A stretch of DNA of 64,000 bases from Pseudomonas rubra. Lineage in GTDB: Bacteria > Pseudomonadota > Gammaproteobacteria > Pseudomonadales > Pseudomonadaceae. The notes under the pieces are model-generated. The model ran no database searches. It was not told the DNA's origin and saw only the letters and a list, made by a program, of their open reading frames with translations. The stretch covers positions 124,001 to 188,000 of the forward strand of contig NZ_JAMDGZ010000019.1 in NCBI RefSeq assembly GCF_028656935.1. The letters are read 5' to 3'. Both the position numbers and the translations under genes were made by a program. Positions 1-8,875 of this stretch are shown here, one piece after another (position 1 is the first letter of the stretch; the number at the start of each line of letters is the position of its first letter).

Positions 1-110
1 CCGTCACGGGCAGGCATGGTGACGTGGTGTTGGATGCCCTTGGTGTCAGTGAAGCGCAGATCAATCCATTTAACGTCATGATCTTTGATGAGTTGAACCG
101 ACTTCGACAT
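1..110 (-). CDS. glnA: Glutamine synthetase, N-terminal fragment
   Basis: Only the first 36 or so codons lie in the window; the gene continues past its left edge. The reverse strand reads MSKSVQLIKDHDVKWIDLRF followed by TDTKGIQHHV, which is the start of class I (GlnA-type) glutamine synthetase. This enzyme makes glutamine from glutamate, ammonia and ATP in the cytoplasm. A strong ribosome site (GGAGGA) sits just before the ATG. The upstream region carries a sigma54 promoter and NtrC-type sites, the expected nitrogen-control arrangement for glnA. The catalytic region cannot be checked here. Confidence 0.93.
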   Translation of the reverse strand, partial: MSKSVQLIKDHDVKWIDLRFTDTKGIQHHVTMPARD

Positions 111-207
111 AGTGTCCTCCGGGTGGGGTAGAGCTTGCCTGTGCAGCCCTTTAATTTGGGTGATGCCGGGCGCGAATAGTCGGCCAAGGCAACCTGCCTC
201 ACAAGGG

Positions 208-223
208 AGCAAATTGCATGCCA
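208..223 (-). promoter_or_regulatory. Sigma54 (-24/-12) promoter of glnA
   Basis: On the reverse strand the sequence is TGGCATGCAATTTGCT. It has GG and GC dinucleotides exactly ten bases apart and matches the consensus TGGCACG-N4-TTGCW at nearly every position. It lies about 100 bases upstream of the glnA start, giving a predicted transcript start near 195. Sigma54 control of glnA through NtrC is well established in proteobacteria; use of this particular site is inferred. Confidence 0.8.
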
Positions 224-295
224 GTGCCCCGAGTTGGAATGTTTGCCTCAAACCCCAGCGTTTCCGGCCGATTTCGCAAATTTCCGGCTTTTTTC

Positions 296-343
296 TGCAC
301 TCTAAAGATGCGCTAAGCGGGCATAATGCACCATTTTGGCGCA
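296..343 (-). promoter_or_regulatory. NtrC-type enhancer sites for glnA
   Basis: The site at 327-343 reads TGCACCATTTTGGCGCA, one mismatch from the 17-bp NtrC consensus TGCACYA-N3-TGGTGCA. A weaker second copy at 296-312 (TGCAC, 7 bases, ATGCG) has one good half-site. They lie about 75-135 bases upstream of the -24/-12 element, a normal enhancer distance. The rest of the 330-base glnA-thiI gap shows no gene; an open frame at 112-396 has no coding signature. Confidence 0.6.
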
Positions 344-391
344 CGAAAAACCTTCTGTACAAAAGTTGCTCAAAACGTGAGCGATTTCCGC

Positions 392-397
392 TATAAT
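392..397 (+). promoter_or_regulatory. Possible -10 box of thiI
   Basis: A perfect TATAAT lies 44 bases before the thiI ATG. No good -35 is present at 16-18 bases; the nearest TTGCTC is 20 bases upstream. The call therefore rests on the -10 alone. No clear ribosome-binding site precedes thiI. Confidence 0.35.
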
Positions 398-440
398 CCG
401 CGCCCCACTTTTTTAGTCGGCATCGCGCGCGCTGTATTTC

Positions 441-1895
441 ATGAAACTAATCGTAAAAGTCTTCCCAGAGATCACCATCAAGAGCCGGCCGGTTCGCAAG
501 CGCTTCATCCGTCAACTGGCCCGCAACATCCGCAACGTGCTCAAGGACCTCGATCCTGCGCTCGCGGTTAATGGTGTCTGGGATAACCTCGAAGTGATCA
601 CTCACATCGAGGACGAGAAAGTCCTGCGCGAGATGACCGAGCGTCTGACCTGCATGCCGGGCATTGCCCACTTCCTGCAGGTCGACGAATACCCGCTGGG
701 TGACTTCGACGATATCGTCGCCAAGTGCAAGCAGCACTTTGGTCACCTGCTGGCCGGCAAGCGCTTTGCAGTCCGCTGCAAACGCGGCGGTCACCACGAT
801 TTCAGCTCGATGGACGTTGACCGCTACGTTGGCAGCCAGTTGCGCCAGCAGTGCGGCGCCGCCGGTATCGATCTGCGTACCCCGGAAGTGGAGGTGCGTA
901 TCGAGGTGCGCGACAAGCGCCTGTACGTTATCCACAACCAGCACAAAGGCATCGGCGGCTACCCGCTGGGCGCGCTGGAGCAGACCCTGGTGCTGATGTC
1001 CGGCGGTTTCGACTCCACTGTCGCCGCCTATCAGATGATGCGCCGCGGCCTGATGACCCACTTCTGCTTCTTCAACCTTGGCGGCCGTGCCCACGAACTG
1101 GGGGTGATGGAAGTCGCCCACTACCTGTGGAAGAAGTACGGCAGCAGCCAGCGCGTGCTGTTCGTCAGCGTGCCGTTCGAAGAAGTGGTCGGCGAGATCC
1201 TCGGCAAGGTCGACAACAGCTACATGGGCGTGACCCTCAAGCGCATGATGCTGCGTGCGGCGACCAACATCGCCGACCGCCTGCAGATCGACGCCCTGGT
1301 GACCGGTGAAGCCATCTCCCAGGTCTCGAGCCAGACCCTGCCCAACCTTGCGGTGATCGATTCGGCCACCGAGAAGCTGGTACTGCGCCCGCTGCTGGCC
1401 AGCCACAAGCAGGACATCATCGACCAGGCCCAGCAGATCGGCACCGCCGAGTTTGCCAAGCACATGCCCGAATACTGCGGCGTGATTTCGGTGAACCCGA
1501 CCACCTGCGCCAAGCGTCATCGCCTCGACTATGAAGAGAAGCAGTTCGACATGGCGGTGCTCGAGCGCGCCCTGGAGCGCGCCCGCCTGATCTCCATCGA
1601 CCACGTGATCGATGAACTCAGCGAAGATATTCAGATCGAAGAAGTCAGCCAGGCGCTGGCCGGGCAGGTGGTGATCGACATTCGCCACCCCGATGCCCAG
1701 GAAGACCAGCCCCTGGAACTGGACGGCATCGAGGTCAAGGCCTTGCCGTTCTATGCCCTGAACAGTCGCTTCAAGGAGCTGGACGCTACGCGCCAGTACC
1801 TGCTGTATTGCGACAAGGGGGTAATGAGTCGCCTGCATGCCCATCATCTGCTCAGTGAGGGACATGCCAATGTGCGCGTTTATCGTCCGACATAA
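441..1895 (+). CDS. thiI: tRNA 4-thiouridine synthetase / thiamine sulfurtransferase ThiI
   Basis: ThiI activates U8 of tRNA with ATP and passes sulfur to form 4-thiouridine; it also supplies sulfur for the thiazole of thiamine. The 484 residues show the expected order: an N-terminal ferredoxin-like/THUMP RNA-binding region (to about 165), a PP-loop ATPase with SGGFDS at 187-192, then a C-terminal rhodanese-like domain. The two cysteines of the catalytic disulfide cycle are seen at C346 (in EYCGVIS) and C457 (in YCDKGVMS). Length and both cysteines indicate a full, active long-form enzyme. It is transcribed away from glnA and followed by typA about 130 bases on, without a recognisable terminator between them. 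Confidence 0.95.
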   Translation: MKLIVKVFPEITIKSRPVRKRFIRQLARNIRNVLKDLDPALAVNGVWDNLEVITHIEDEKVLREMTERLTCMPGIAHFLQVDEYPLGDFDDIVAKCKQHFGHLLAGKRFAVRCKRGGHHDFSSMDVDRYVGSQLRQQCGAAGIDLRTPEVEVRIEVRDKRLYVIHNQHKGIGGYPLGALEQTLVLMSGGFDSTVAAYQMMRRGLMTHFCFFNLGGRAHELGVMEVAHYLWKKYGSSQRVLFVSVPFEEVVGEILGKVDNSYMGVTLKRMMLRAATNIADRLQIDALVTGEAISQVSSQTLPNLAVIDSATEKLVLRPLLASHKQDIIDQAQQIGTAEFAKHMPEYCGVISVNPTTCAKRHRLDYEEKQFDMAVLERALERARLISIDHVIDELSEDIQIEEVSQALAGQVVIDIRHPDAQEDQPLELDGIEVKALPFYALNSRFKELDATRQYLLYCDKGVMSRLHAHHLLSEGHANVRVYRPT

Positions 1896-2023
1896 GACGC
1901 CGGGGCTATATGGCGGGAGCATCCGCCATCGCCCTCCCGACCTACGGGCCCGTTGAGCGCCATTCATTCATATTGGCCGCCTAGACTGGGCGGCAACCCG
2001 AATCCTCTGATCGAGATACACAC

Positions 2024-3847
2024 GTGATCGAAAATCTGCGTAACATCGCCATCATCGCCCACGTTGACCATGGTAAAACCACCCTGGTCGACAAACTCCT
2101 GCGTCAGTCCGGCACTCTGGAGCGTAACGAGCTCAACGACGAGCGCGTCATGGACTCCAACGACCAGGAAAAAGAGCGCGGTATTACCATTCTGGCGAAA
2201 AACACCGCCATCAACTGGAACGGCTACCACATCAACATCGTCGACACCCCCGGCCACGCCGACTTCGGTGGCGAGGTTGAGCGTGTAATGTCGATGGTTG
2301 ACTCGGTACTGCTGCTGGTCGACGCCCAAGACGGCCCTATGCCGCAAACCCGTTTTGTGACCAAGAAGGCTTTCGAAGCCGGCCTGCGTCCAATCGTGGT
2401 CATCAACAAGGTCGACCGTCCAGGCGCCCGTCCTGACTGGGTTCTGGACCAGATCTTCGACCTGTTCGACAACCTCGGTGCTACCGAAGAACAACTGGAC
2501 TTCCAGGTTGTATACGCCTCGGCCCTGAACGGCATTGCCGGTCTGGATCACACCGCCATGGCGGAAGACATGACCCCGCTGTACCAAGCGGTCATCGATC
2601 ACGTTCCGGCTCCAGCCGTTGACCGTGACGGTTCGTTCCAGATGCAAATCTCCGCTCTGGACTACAACAGCTTCCTGGGTGTTATCGGTGTTGGCCGTAT
2701 CGCACGTGGTCGCGTCAAGCCGAACACTCCAGTTGTGGCTATCTCCGCTGACGGCAAGCGCCGCAACGGTCGTATCCTGAAGCTGATGGGTCACCACGGT
2801 CTGCACCGCGTTGACGTTGAAGAAGCACTGGCTGGCGACATCGTCTGCATCAGCGGTTTCGACGAGCTGTTCATCTCCGACACCCTGTGCGACCCGTTGA
2901 ACGTCGAGGCGATGAAGCCGCTGACCGTTGACGAGCCAACCGTTTCCATGACCTTCCAGGTAAACGACTCGCCATTCTGCGGTAAAGAAGGCAAGTTCGT
3001 GACTTCCCGTAACATCAAGGAACGTCTGGACAAAGAGCTGCTGTACAACGTTGCACTGCGCGTTGAAGAAGGCGACTCGGCTGACAAGTTCAAGGTTTCC
3101 GGCCGTGGTGAGCTGCACCTCTCGGTACTGATCGAAACCATGCGTCGTGAAGGCTTCGAAATGGCCCTGGGCCGTCCAGAAGTGATCATCCGCGAAGTCG
3201 ACGGCGTGAAACAAGAACCGTTCGAAAACGTCACCATCGACATCCCTGAAGATTCGCAGGGCAAGGTCATGGAAGAGATGGGTCTGCGTAAAGGCGACCT
3301 GACCAACATGGTGCCGGATGGCAAAGGTCGTGTTCGTCTGGAATACAACATCCCTGCTCGCGGTCTGATTGGTTTCCGTAACCAGTTCCTGACCCTGACC
3401 AACGGTGCTGGCATCCTGACCTCGATCTTCGATCGCTATGCCCCTGTCAAATCCGGCCACATGTCCGGTCGTCAGAACGGCGTACTGGTTTCGGTTGAAA
3501 CCGGCAAGGCACTGACCTACTCCCTGGAAACCCTGCAGGCGCGTGGCAAGCTGTTCGTTGAACACGGTCAGGAAATCTACAACGGTCAAATCGTTGGTCA
3601 GAACAGCCGTGACAACGACCTGGGCGTCAACCCTACCAAGGGCAAGAAGCTCGACAACATGCGTGCTTCGGGTAAAGACGAAACCATCGCTCTGGTTCCA
3701 CCTGTTCGCTTCACTCTGGAACAGGCTCTGGAATACATCCAGGAAGACGAGCTGTGCGAAGTCACTCCTAAGTCCATCCGTCTTCGCAAGAAGATCCTGG
3801 ACGAAAGCGAGCGTACCCGCGCTGCCAAGAAAGCCAAAGCTAACTAA
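2024..3847 (+). CDS. typA: Translational GTPase TypA/BipA
   Basis: This is a ribosome-associated GTPase of the EF-G/LepA superfamily that helps 50S assembly and stress or cold adaptation. The 607-residue length is normal. The G1 loop is [10 protein letters not shown] near residue 12, the G3 motif [12 protein letters not shown] near 74, and the G4 motif NKVD near 128. EF-G-like domains and the TypA-specific C-terminal region follow. Translation starts at a GTG, since no ATG fits the conserved start [21 protein letters not shown] strong terminator closes the gene. Codon use is strongly biased towards preferred codons, in line with a highly expressed translation factor. Confidence 0.96.
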   Translation: MIENLRNIAIIAHVDHGKTTLVDKLLRQSGTLERNELNDERVMDSNDQEKERGITILAKNTAINWNGYHINIVDTPGHADFGGEVERVMSMVDSVLLLVDAQDGPMPQTRFVTKKAFEAGLRPIVVINKVDRPGARPDWVLDQIFDLFDNLGATEEQLDFQVVYASALNGIAGLDHTAMAEDMTPLYQAVIDHVPAPAVDRDGSFQMQISALDYNSFLGVIGVGRIARGRVKPNTPVVAISADGKRRNGRILKLMGHHGLHRVDVEEALAGDIVCISGFDELFISDTLCDPLNVEAMKPLTVDEPTVSMTFQVNDSPFCGKEGKFVTSRNIKERLDKELLYNVALRVEEGDSADKFKVSGRGELHLSVLIETMRREGFEMALGRPEVIIREVDGVKQEPFENVTIDIPEDSQGKVMEEMGLRKGDLTNMVPDGKGRVRLEYNIPARGLIGFRNQFLTLTNGAGILTSIFDRYAPVKSGHMSGRQNGVLVSVETGKALTYSLETLQARGKLFVEHGQEIYNGQIVGQNSRDNDLGVNPTKGKKLDNMRASGKDETIALVPPVRFTLEQALEYIQEDELCEVTPKSIRLRKKILDESERTRAAKKAKAN

Positions 3848-3861
3848 GCTCGGCTGAAATA

Positions 3862-3903
3862 AAAAAACGCCCCCGGTCGCAAGGCCGGGGGCGTTTTTGT
3901 TTG
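3862..3903 (+). terminator. Rho-independent terminator of typA
   Basis: The arms AAAAACGCCCCCGG and CCGGGGGCGTTTTT are perfect complements around an 8-base loop and are followed by T-rich sequence (TTTTTGTTTG). It begins within 20 bases of the typA stop. The A-rich left arm means it could also stop leftward transcription from the neighbouring YkgJ-type gene. Confidence 0.9.
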
Positions 3904-3915
3904 TCTGGTAAAACA

Positions 3916-3975
3916 ATCGCGGGGCAAGCTCGCTCCCACAGGCTCAGCACTGTGGGAGCGGGCTTGCCCCGCGAT
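3916..3975. repeat. REP palindrome pair (CGGGG class)
   Basis: Inverted copies of ATCGCGGGGCAAGCYCGCTC are separated by a short loop flanked by CCCACAG/CTGTGGG. The element lies between the convergent typA and YkgJ-type genes. The left arm has one T where other copies have C (AAGCTCGC). Such elements are mobilised by RAYT transposases in pseudomonads and usually sit just past gene ends. Confidence 0.85.
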
Positions 3976-3980
3976 GATTT

Positions 3981-4388
3981 CTAGCGGCGCGCTGCCGGTT
4001 TTGGGATGTACGCGCAATAACCCGGCCGTGGCCCCACCCGTGGATGGTTGCGGCAGGTGTCCGGACGCGTCTCATAAATGGTGCACAGACGGCTCTTACG
4101 GTCCAGATAGAGGCAATCGCCGTTGCTCAACTGAGTCAGGGTGAAAATCCCCGACTTCTGGTTGAAGCGCTGGATGATCCCGTCCTTCTGCAAGCGTTTG
4201 GCGATGTTCTTCGGCGGATCGCCTTGCTCGAACTCATCCACTACACCCATGCGGATCAGGTCTTTGATTTTCACTTCTGTTGCTAATGTGCAGCAGGTCG
4301 AATTGCAGCCCCCGCACATATGGCTTTGGTACTTCTGCCAGGTCTCCAGTCGGTCGACTTCGGCGGCGGCAATCAGGGTCGGTTTCAT
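3981..4388 (-). CDS. YkgJ-family cysteine cluster protein
   Basis: A 135-residue protein with the YkgJ/UPF0153 cysteine pattern: CGGC..TCC near residues 25-33, a lone Cys near 91, and CTIYETRPDTCRNHP near 101-115. These cysteines probably bind zinc or an Fe-S cluster; no reaction is established for the family. There is no signal peptide, so it should be cytoplasmic. It is a single gene convergent with typA and divergent from glgP. The ATG is chosen because it gives the family's usual length; the ribosome site before it is weak. Confidence 0.85.
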   Translation of the reverse strand: MKPTLIAAAEVDRLETWQKYQSHMCGGCNSTCCTLATEVKIKDLIRMGVVDEFEQGDPPKNIAKRLQKDGIIQRFNQKSGIFTLTQLSNGDCLYLDRKSRLCTIYETRPDTCRNHPRVGPRPGYCAYIPKPAARR

Positions 4389-4587
4389 CAGGCTCAGGTT
4401 TTAGATGTTCTAGTTGGCGCGCGATCATACCGGAGTTGGTCAAAATGTGAACAACCATTTGCCGGTTGCCGCGCCGACGGCTGCCGCTTTTGCACAGAAA
4501 CTCCAGAACCTGCGCTGTCGCTCTGTGTCGAACGGTCTAGGCTGAGAAATCTCCATCCGCTTTCGTCAACTTGCCCGAGGACGTCGC

Positions 4588-7038
4588 ATGTCTCAGGAAC
4601 CGCTCGCTCGTGACGCAGAGGTGGCCGCTTTTCGCACCGCTGTGCTGGATAAATTGACCTATGCGGTCGGCAAGGATCCGGAGCACGCCTTTGACCACGA
4701 CTGGTTCGAAGCCATTGCCCTGGCCGCCCGCGATCATATGGTCGATCACTGGATGGACCACACCCGGCAGATCTACCGCAAAAGCCAGAAGCGCGTGTAC
4801 TACCTGTCGCTGGAGTTCCTCATCGGCCGCCTGCTGTACGACAGCCTGAGCAACCTGGGCCTGCTGGATGTCGCCCGCGAGGCACTGGACGGGCTCAACG
4901 TCGACCTTGAGCGCATCCGTCTGCTGGAGCCTGATGCGGCCCTTGGCAACGGTGGCCTGGGGCGCCTGGCGGCCTGTTTCATGGAGAGCATGTCGACCCT
5001 GGGTATTGCCGCCCATGGCTACGGTATTCGTTACGAGCACGGCCTGTTTCGCCAGGCGGTGGTCGATGGCTGGCAGCAGGAGCAGACCGAGAACTGGCTG
5101 GACTTTGGCAACCCCTGGGAGTTCGAGCGGGCCGAGGTGATCTATCCGATCAGCTTTGGCGGCAGCGTCGAAACCGTGCACGACACCGAAGGCCAGCCGC
5201 GCCAGGTGTGGTGGCCGGCAGAAACCGTGCGCGCGGTGGCCTACGACACGCCGGTGGTCGGCTGGCGCGGCGCCAGCGTCAACACCTTGCGCCTGTGGCG
5301 GGCACGGGCGCTGGAAGAGCTGCACCTGGAGCGCTTCAACGCCGGGGACCATCTCGGAGCGGTGGCCGAAGTGGCGCGGGCCGAGAGTATCTCGCGGGTG
5401 CTGTACCCGGCCGACAGCACCGAGGCCGGCCAGGAGTTGCGCCTGCGCCAGGAGTACTTTTTTGTTTCTGCCTCGCTGCAGGACTTGCTGCGCCGGCACC
5501 TGAACATGCACGACAGCCTGCTCAACCTGCCGCAGCAAGCAGCGATCCAGCTCAACGATACCCACCCTTCGATTGCCGTCGCCGAGCTGATGCGCCTGCT
5601 GGTCGATCAGCACGAGGTGCCGTGGGACACCGCCTGGCAACTGACCGTCGAGACCCTGGCCTACACCAACCACACGCTCTTGCCCGAAGCCCTGGAGACC
5701 TGGCCGGTGGGCCTGATGGAGCGCATGTTGCCGCGGCACATGCAGATCATCTACCTCATCAACGCCTTTCATATCGATGCCTTGCGCGCCAAGGGCATCC
5801 ATGACTTTGACGTGCTGCGGGCGGTGTCGCTGATCGAGGAGGACAACGGCCGGCGGGTGCGCATGGGCAACCTGGCGTTCCTCGGCTCGCACAGTGTCAA
5901 CGGCGTGTCGGCGCTGCACAGCAAGCTGATGCGCAGCACGGTGTTCGCCGAAATGCACAAGCTCTACCCCGAGCGGATCAACAACAAGACCAACGGCATC
6001 ACCTTCCGTCGCTGGTTGTTCCAGGCCAATCCGCAACTGACCGGCATGCTGGTCGAGTCCCTGGGCGCCGAGGTACTCGATGACCCGCAAGGGCGCTTGC
6101 GTGACCTTGAACCGTTTGCCGACAAGGCATCATTCTGCAAGCAGTTCGCCGCCCAGCGCCTGCACAGTAAAAGGGCCCTGGCCAGCCTGATCCAGGAGCG
6201 CCTGGGCATCACCCTCAACCCCGAGGCGATGTTCGATGTGCAGGTAAAACGTATCCACGAGTACAAACGCCAGTTGCTCAACCTGCTGCACACCGTGGCC
6301 CTGTACCAGGCGATCCGGGCCGAGCCCGGCACCGGCTGGGCGCCACGGGTGAAAATCTTCGCTGGCAAGGCCGCCGCCAGTTATCACCAGGCCAAGCTGA
6401 TCATCAAACTGAGCAACGATATCGCCAAGGTGGTCAACAACGACCCGACTGTGCGCGGCCTGCTCAAGGTGGTGTTCTTGCCCAACTACAACGTCAGTCT
6501 GGCCGAGAGCATCATCCCGGCGGCCGACCTTTCCGAGCAGATTTCCACCGCCGGTTACGAAGCCTCCGGCACCAGCAACATGAAGTTCGGCCTCAATGGC
6601 GCGCTGACCATCGGCACCCTGGACGGCGCCAACGTCGAGATGTGCGAGCAGGTGGGGGCCGAGAACATGTTCATCTTCGGCCTGACCTCCCAGCAGGTGG
6701 AGGCGCGCAAGCGCAGCGGTGATTTTGGTGCCAGTGCCGCAATCGGCGCCTCCCATCGGCTCAACGATGTGCTCCAGGCCATTCGAGGCGGCGTGTTTTC
6801 ACCGGATGACCCGGCCCGCTATGTCGGCCTGGTCGATTCGCTGGTGGCCTATGACCGCTTTCTGCTGTGCGCCGATTTCGACGCTTACTGGGAAGCGCAG
6901 TTGCGCGTCGAAGCGCTGTGGCAGGAGCCCAAACAGTGGTGGCGCATGGCGGTGCTCAACACCGCGCGCATGGGCTGGTTCTCCTCGGACCGGACCATCC
7001 GCGAGTACGCGACCGAAATCTGGAAAGCCCTCGACTAA
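4588..7038 (+). CDS. glgP: Glycogen/alpha-glucan phosphorylase
   Basis: A PLP-dependent GT35 enzyme that releases glucose-1-phosphate from alpha-1,4-glucans. The 816-residue length is full. The PLP-binding lysine is K666 in the motif EASGTSNMKFGLNGA, followed by GTLDGANVEM. The conserved GNGGLGRLAACF motif occurs near residue 125. A GAGGA ribosome site precedes the ATG. No glycogen synthesis or debranching gene is adjacent; the next gene is fbp, so the context is central sugar-phosphate metabolism rather than a glg operon. Confidence 0.95.
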   Translation: MSQEPLARDAEVAAFRTAVLDKLTYAVGKDPEHAFDHDWFEAIALAARDHMVDHWMDHTRQIYRKSQKRVYYLSLEFLIGRLLYDSLSNLGLLDVAREALDGLNVDLERIRLLEPDAALGNGGLGRLAACFMESMSTLGIAAHGYGIRYEHGLFRQAVVDGWQQEQTENWLDFGNPWEFERAEVIYPISFGGSVETVHDTEGQPRQVWWPAETVRAVAYDTPVVGWRGASVNTLRLWRARALEELHLERFNAGDHLGAVAEVARAESISRVLYPADSTEAGQELRLRQEYFFVSASLQDLLRRHLNMHDSLLNLPQQAAIQLNDTHPSIAVAELMRLLVDQHEVPWDTAWQLTVETLAYTNHTLLPEALETWPVGLMERMLPRHMQIIYLINAFHIDALRAKGIHDFDVLRAVSLIEEDNGRRVRMGNLAFLGSHSVNGVSALHSKLMRSTVFAEMHKLYPERINNKTNGITFRRWLFQANPQLTGMLVESLGAEVLDDPQGRLRDLEPFADKASFCKQFAAQRLHSKRALASLIQERLGITLNPEAMFDVQVKRIHEYKRQLLNLLHTVALYQAIRAEPGTGWAPRVKIFAGKAAASYHQAKLIIKLSNDIAKVVNNDPTVRGLLKVVFLPNYNVSLAESIIPAADLSEQISTAGYEASGTSNMKFGLNGALTIGTLDGANVEMCEQVGAENMFIFGLTSQQVEARKRSGDFGASAAIGASHRLNDVLQAIRGGVFSPDDPARYVGLVDSLVAYDRFLLCADFDAYWEAQLRVEALWQEPKQWWRMAVLNTARMGWFSSDRTIREYATEIWKALD

Positions 7039-7050
7039 GCTTCAAGGGCC

Positions 7051-7077
7051 GGCCCGGGAGGGATGAACTCTCGGGCC
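7051..7077 (+). terminator. GC-rich hairpin after glgP
   Basis: GGCCCGGGAG pairs with CTCTCGGGCC around a 7-base loop with a single G-T pair, 13 bases past the glgP stop. There is no T-run after it, so it is either a weak or Rho-assisted terminator or simply an mRNA 3'-end-stabilising hairpin. Confidence 0.4.
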
Positions 7078-7180
7078 GATGTGCCGTCTGATCGGCCAAG
7101 CGTGTCTGATTGCTCGCTAGCGCTTCACTCTCCCTGTAAACTGCGTGGGTTTTTACTACCCCCTTCCTTCGGAGCCTTAC

Positions 7181-8191
7181 ATGTCCCGCGTTACCCTGAG
7201 TCGCTATTTGATTGAGCAGACCCGCAGCAACAGTACCCCTGCCGATCTGCGCTTCCTGATCGAAGTGGTGGCGCGTGCGTGCAAGGAAATCAGCCACAAC
7301 GTCTCCAAAGGCGCGCTTGGCGGCGTTCTGGGCAGCATGGGCACTGAAAACGTGCAGGGCGAAGTGCAGAAGAAGCTGGACGTGATTTCCAACGACATCC
7401 TGCTCGAAGCCAACGAGTGGGGCGGTCACCTGGCCGGCATGGCCTCCGAAGAGATGGACAACGCCTACCAGATCCCGGGCAAATACCCCAAAGGCGCCTA
7501 CCTGCTGGTCTTCGACCCGCTGGACGGCTCGTCGAACATCGACGTCAACGTCTCGGTCGGCACCATCTTCTCGGTACTGCGCTGCCCGAACGAATACCTG
7601 AGCCAGAACGAAAGCCTCAATGAGCAGGCCTTCCTGCAGCCAGGCACCAAGCAGGTTGCCGCCGGTTATGCGATCTACGGCCCGCAGACCATGCTGATCC
7701 TGACCCTGGGCAATGGCGTCAAGGGTTTCACCCTGGACCGCGAGCTGGGCAGCTTCGTGCTGACCCACGAGAACATTCAGGTGCCGGAAACCACCGCCGA
7801 GTTCGCCATCAACATGTCCAACCAGCGTCACTGGGAAGAGCCTGTGACCCGCTACGTGGGCGAGCTGCTGGCCGGTGAGACCGGTCCGCTGAAAAAGAAC
7901 TACAACATGCGCTGGATCGCCTCGATGGTTGCCGATGTGCACCGCATCCTCACCCGTGGCGGCCTGTTCATGTACCCGCGCGACGCTCGTGAGCCGTCCA
8001 AGCCGGGCAAGCTGCGCCTGATGTACGAAGCCAACCCGATGTCCTTCATCATCGAACAGGCCGGCGGTGCTTCCACCGACGGCAAACAGCGCATCCTCGA
8101 CATCCAGCCAGAGAGCCTGCACCAGCGTGTGGCGGTGTTCCTGGGCTCCAAGCAGGAAGTCGAGCGCGTTACCGGTTATCACAAGGAGTAA
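7181..8191 (+). CDS. fbp: Fructose-1,6-bisphosphatase, class I
   Basis: Hydrolyses fructose-1,6-bisphosphate to fructose-6-phosphate, the committed gluconeogenic step; in pseudomonads it also serves the cyclic Entner-Doudoroff/EMP route. The metal-binding signature [13 protein letters not shown] lies near residue 110 and the C-terminal [20 protein letters not shown] region is intact. I start it at the ATG preceded by TTCGGAG rather than at the earlier in-frame ATG at 7145. This gives 336 residues and the usual start [13 protein letters not shown]. The downstream DUF924 gene begins 3 bases after the stop, so the two are probably cotranscribed. Confidence 0.95.
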   Translation: MSRVTLSRYLIEQTRSNSTPADLRFLIEVVARACKEISHNVSKGALGGVLGSMGTENVQGEVQKKLDVISNDILLEANEWGGHLAGMASEEMDNAYQIPGKYPKGAYLLVFDPLDGSSNIDVNVSVGTIFSVLRCPNEYLSQNESLNEQAFLQPGTKQVAAGYAIYGPQTMLILTLGNGVKGFTLDRELGSFVLTHENIQVPETTAEFAINMSNQRHWEEPVTRYVGELLAGETGPLKKNYNMRWIASMVADVHRILTRGGLFMYPRDAREPSKPGKLRLMYEANPMSFIIEQAGGASTDGKQRILDIQPESLHQRVAVFLGSKQEVERVTGYHKE

Positions 8192-8194
8192 ATC

Positions 8195-8791
8195 ATGCTC
8201 GCACCTTGGCAGCCGTTGCTGGAGTGGTGGTTTGGCTGGGGCACCAGCCCCCAGGATGTGGCTGACGAGAAGAGCACCTTGTGGTTCGGCAAGCACCACG
8301 ACGACGAAGCGCGTGAGCGCTTCGGCGACCTGGTCGAACAGGCGTTGGCCGGCGGCCTCGATGAGTGGCTGCAAAGCCCGCAGGGCTGGTTGGGCTTGGT
8401 GTTGCTGCTAGACCAGTTGCCACGCATGATCCACCGCGACACGCCGCGCGCCTTCGATGGCGACCGGCGTGCCCAGGTGCTGGTTATGCAGGGCCTGGAC
8501 AAGGCCTGGGATTACCAGCTTCTGCCAATCCAGCGGGTGTTCATCCTGCTGGTGCTGGAGCATGCCGAGGTGCTGGACTGGCAGAACATCAGCATCGAGC
8601 GTTATCAGTTGCTGCTCGATGCCCAGCCCGAAGCCGATCGGCGCTTGTTCGAGGGTTTCCTCGATTACGCCGAGCAGCATCAGCGGGTGATTGCCCGCTT
8701 TGGCCGCTTCCCGCATCGCAATCTGTTGCTGAATCGGCCGAGTACCGATGAAGAGATGGATTTTCTGCTGGAACCGGGCTCAAGGTTCTGA
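8195..8791 (+). CDS. DUF924 family protein
   Basis: A 198-residue soluble protein of the DUF924 family, a helical TPR-like fold of unknown function. Recognisable features are the N-terminal WWFG motif, LVLLLDQLPRMIHRDTPRAFDGD around residues 68-90, and a closing R.PHRN motif (FGRFPHRNLLLNRPST). It is tightly coupled to fbp. The last residues run to the REP element. No catalytic residues can be assigned. Confidence 0.85.
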   Translation: MLAPWQPLLEWWFGWGTSPQDVADEKSTLWFGKHHDDEARERFGDLVEQALAGGLDEWLQSPQGWLGLVLLLDQLPRMIHRDTPRAFDGDRRAQVLVMQGLDKAWDYQLLPIQRVFILLVLEHAEVLDWQNISIERYQLLLDAQPEADRRLFEGFLDYAEQHQRVIARFGRFPHRNLLLNRPSTDEEMDFLLEPGSRF

Positions 8792-8800
8792 GTTGAATTC

Positions 8801-8865
8801 ATCGCGGGGCAAGCCCGCTCCCACAGAGATTTGCATTGCCTGTGGGAGCGGGCTTGCCCCGCGAT
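8801..8865. repeat. REP palindrome pair (CGGGG class)
   Basis: ATCGCGGGGCAAGCCCGCTC and its inverse are separated by a loop bounded by CCCACAG and CTGTGGG. It lies between the convergent DUF924 gene and the chemoreceptor gene, close to both stop codons. Confidence 0.9.
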
Positions 8866-8875
8866 CAGCTTCACC

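Noticed and set aside
112..396. Open frame of 94 codons in the glnA-thiI gap
   Set aside because: Overlaps the sigma54 promoter and NtrC sites, has no family resemblance and no plausible ribosome site.
1953..1987. TTGAGC...TAGACT as a typA promoter
   Set aside because: Spacing of 23 bases does not fit sigma70; left unassigned.
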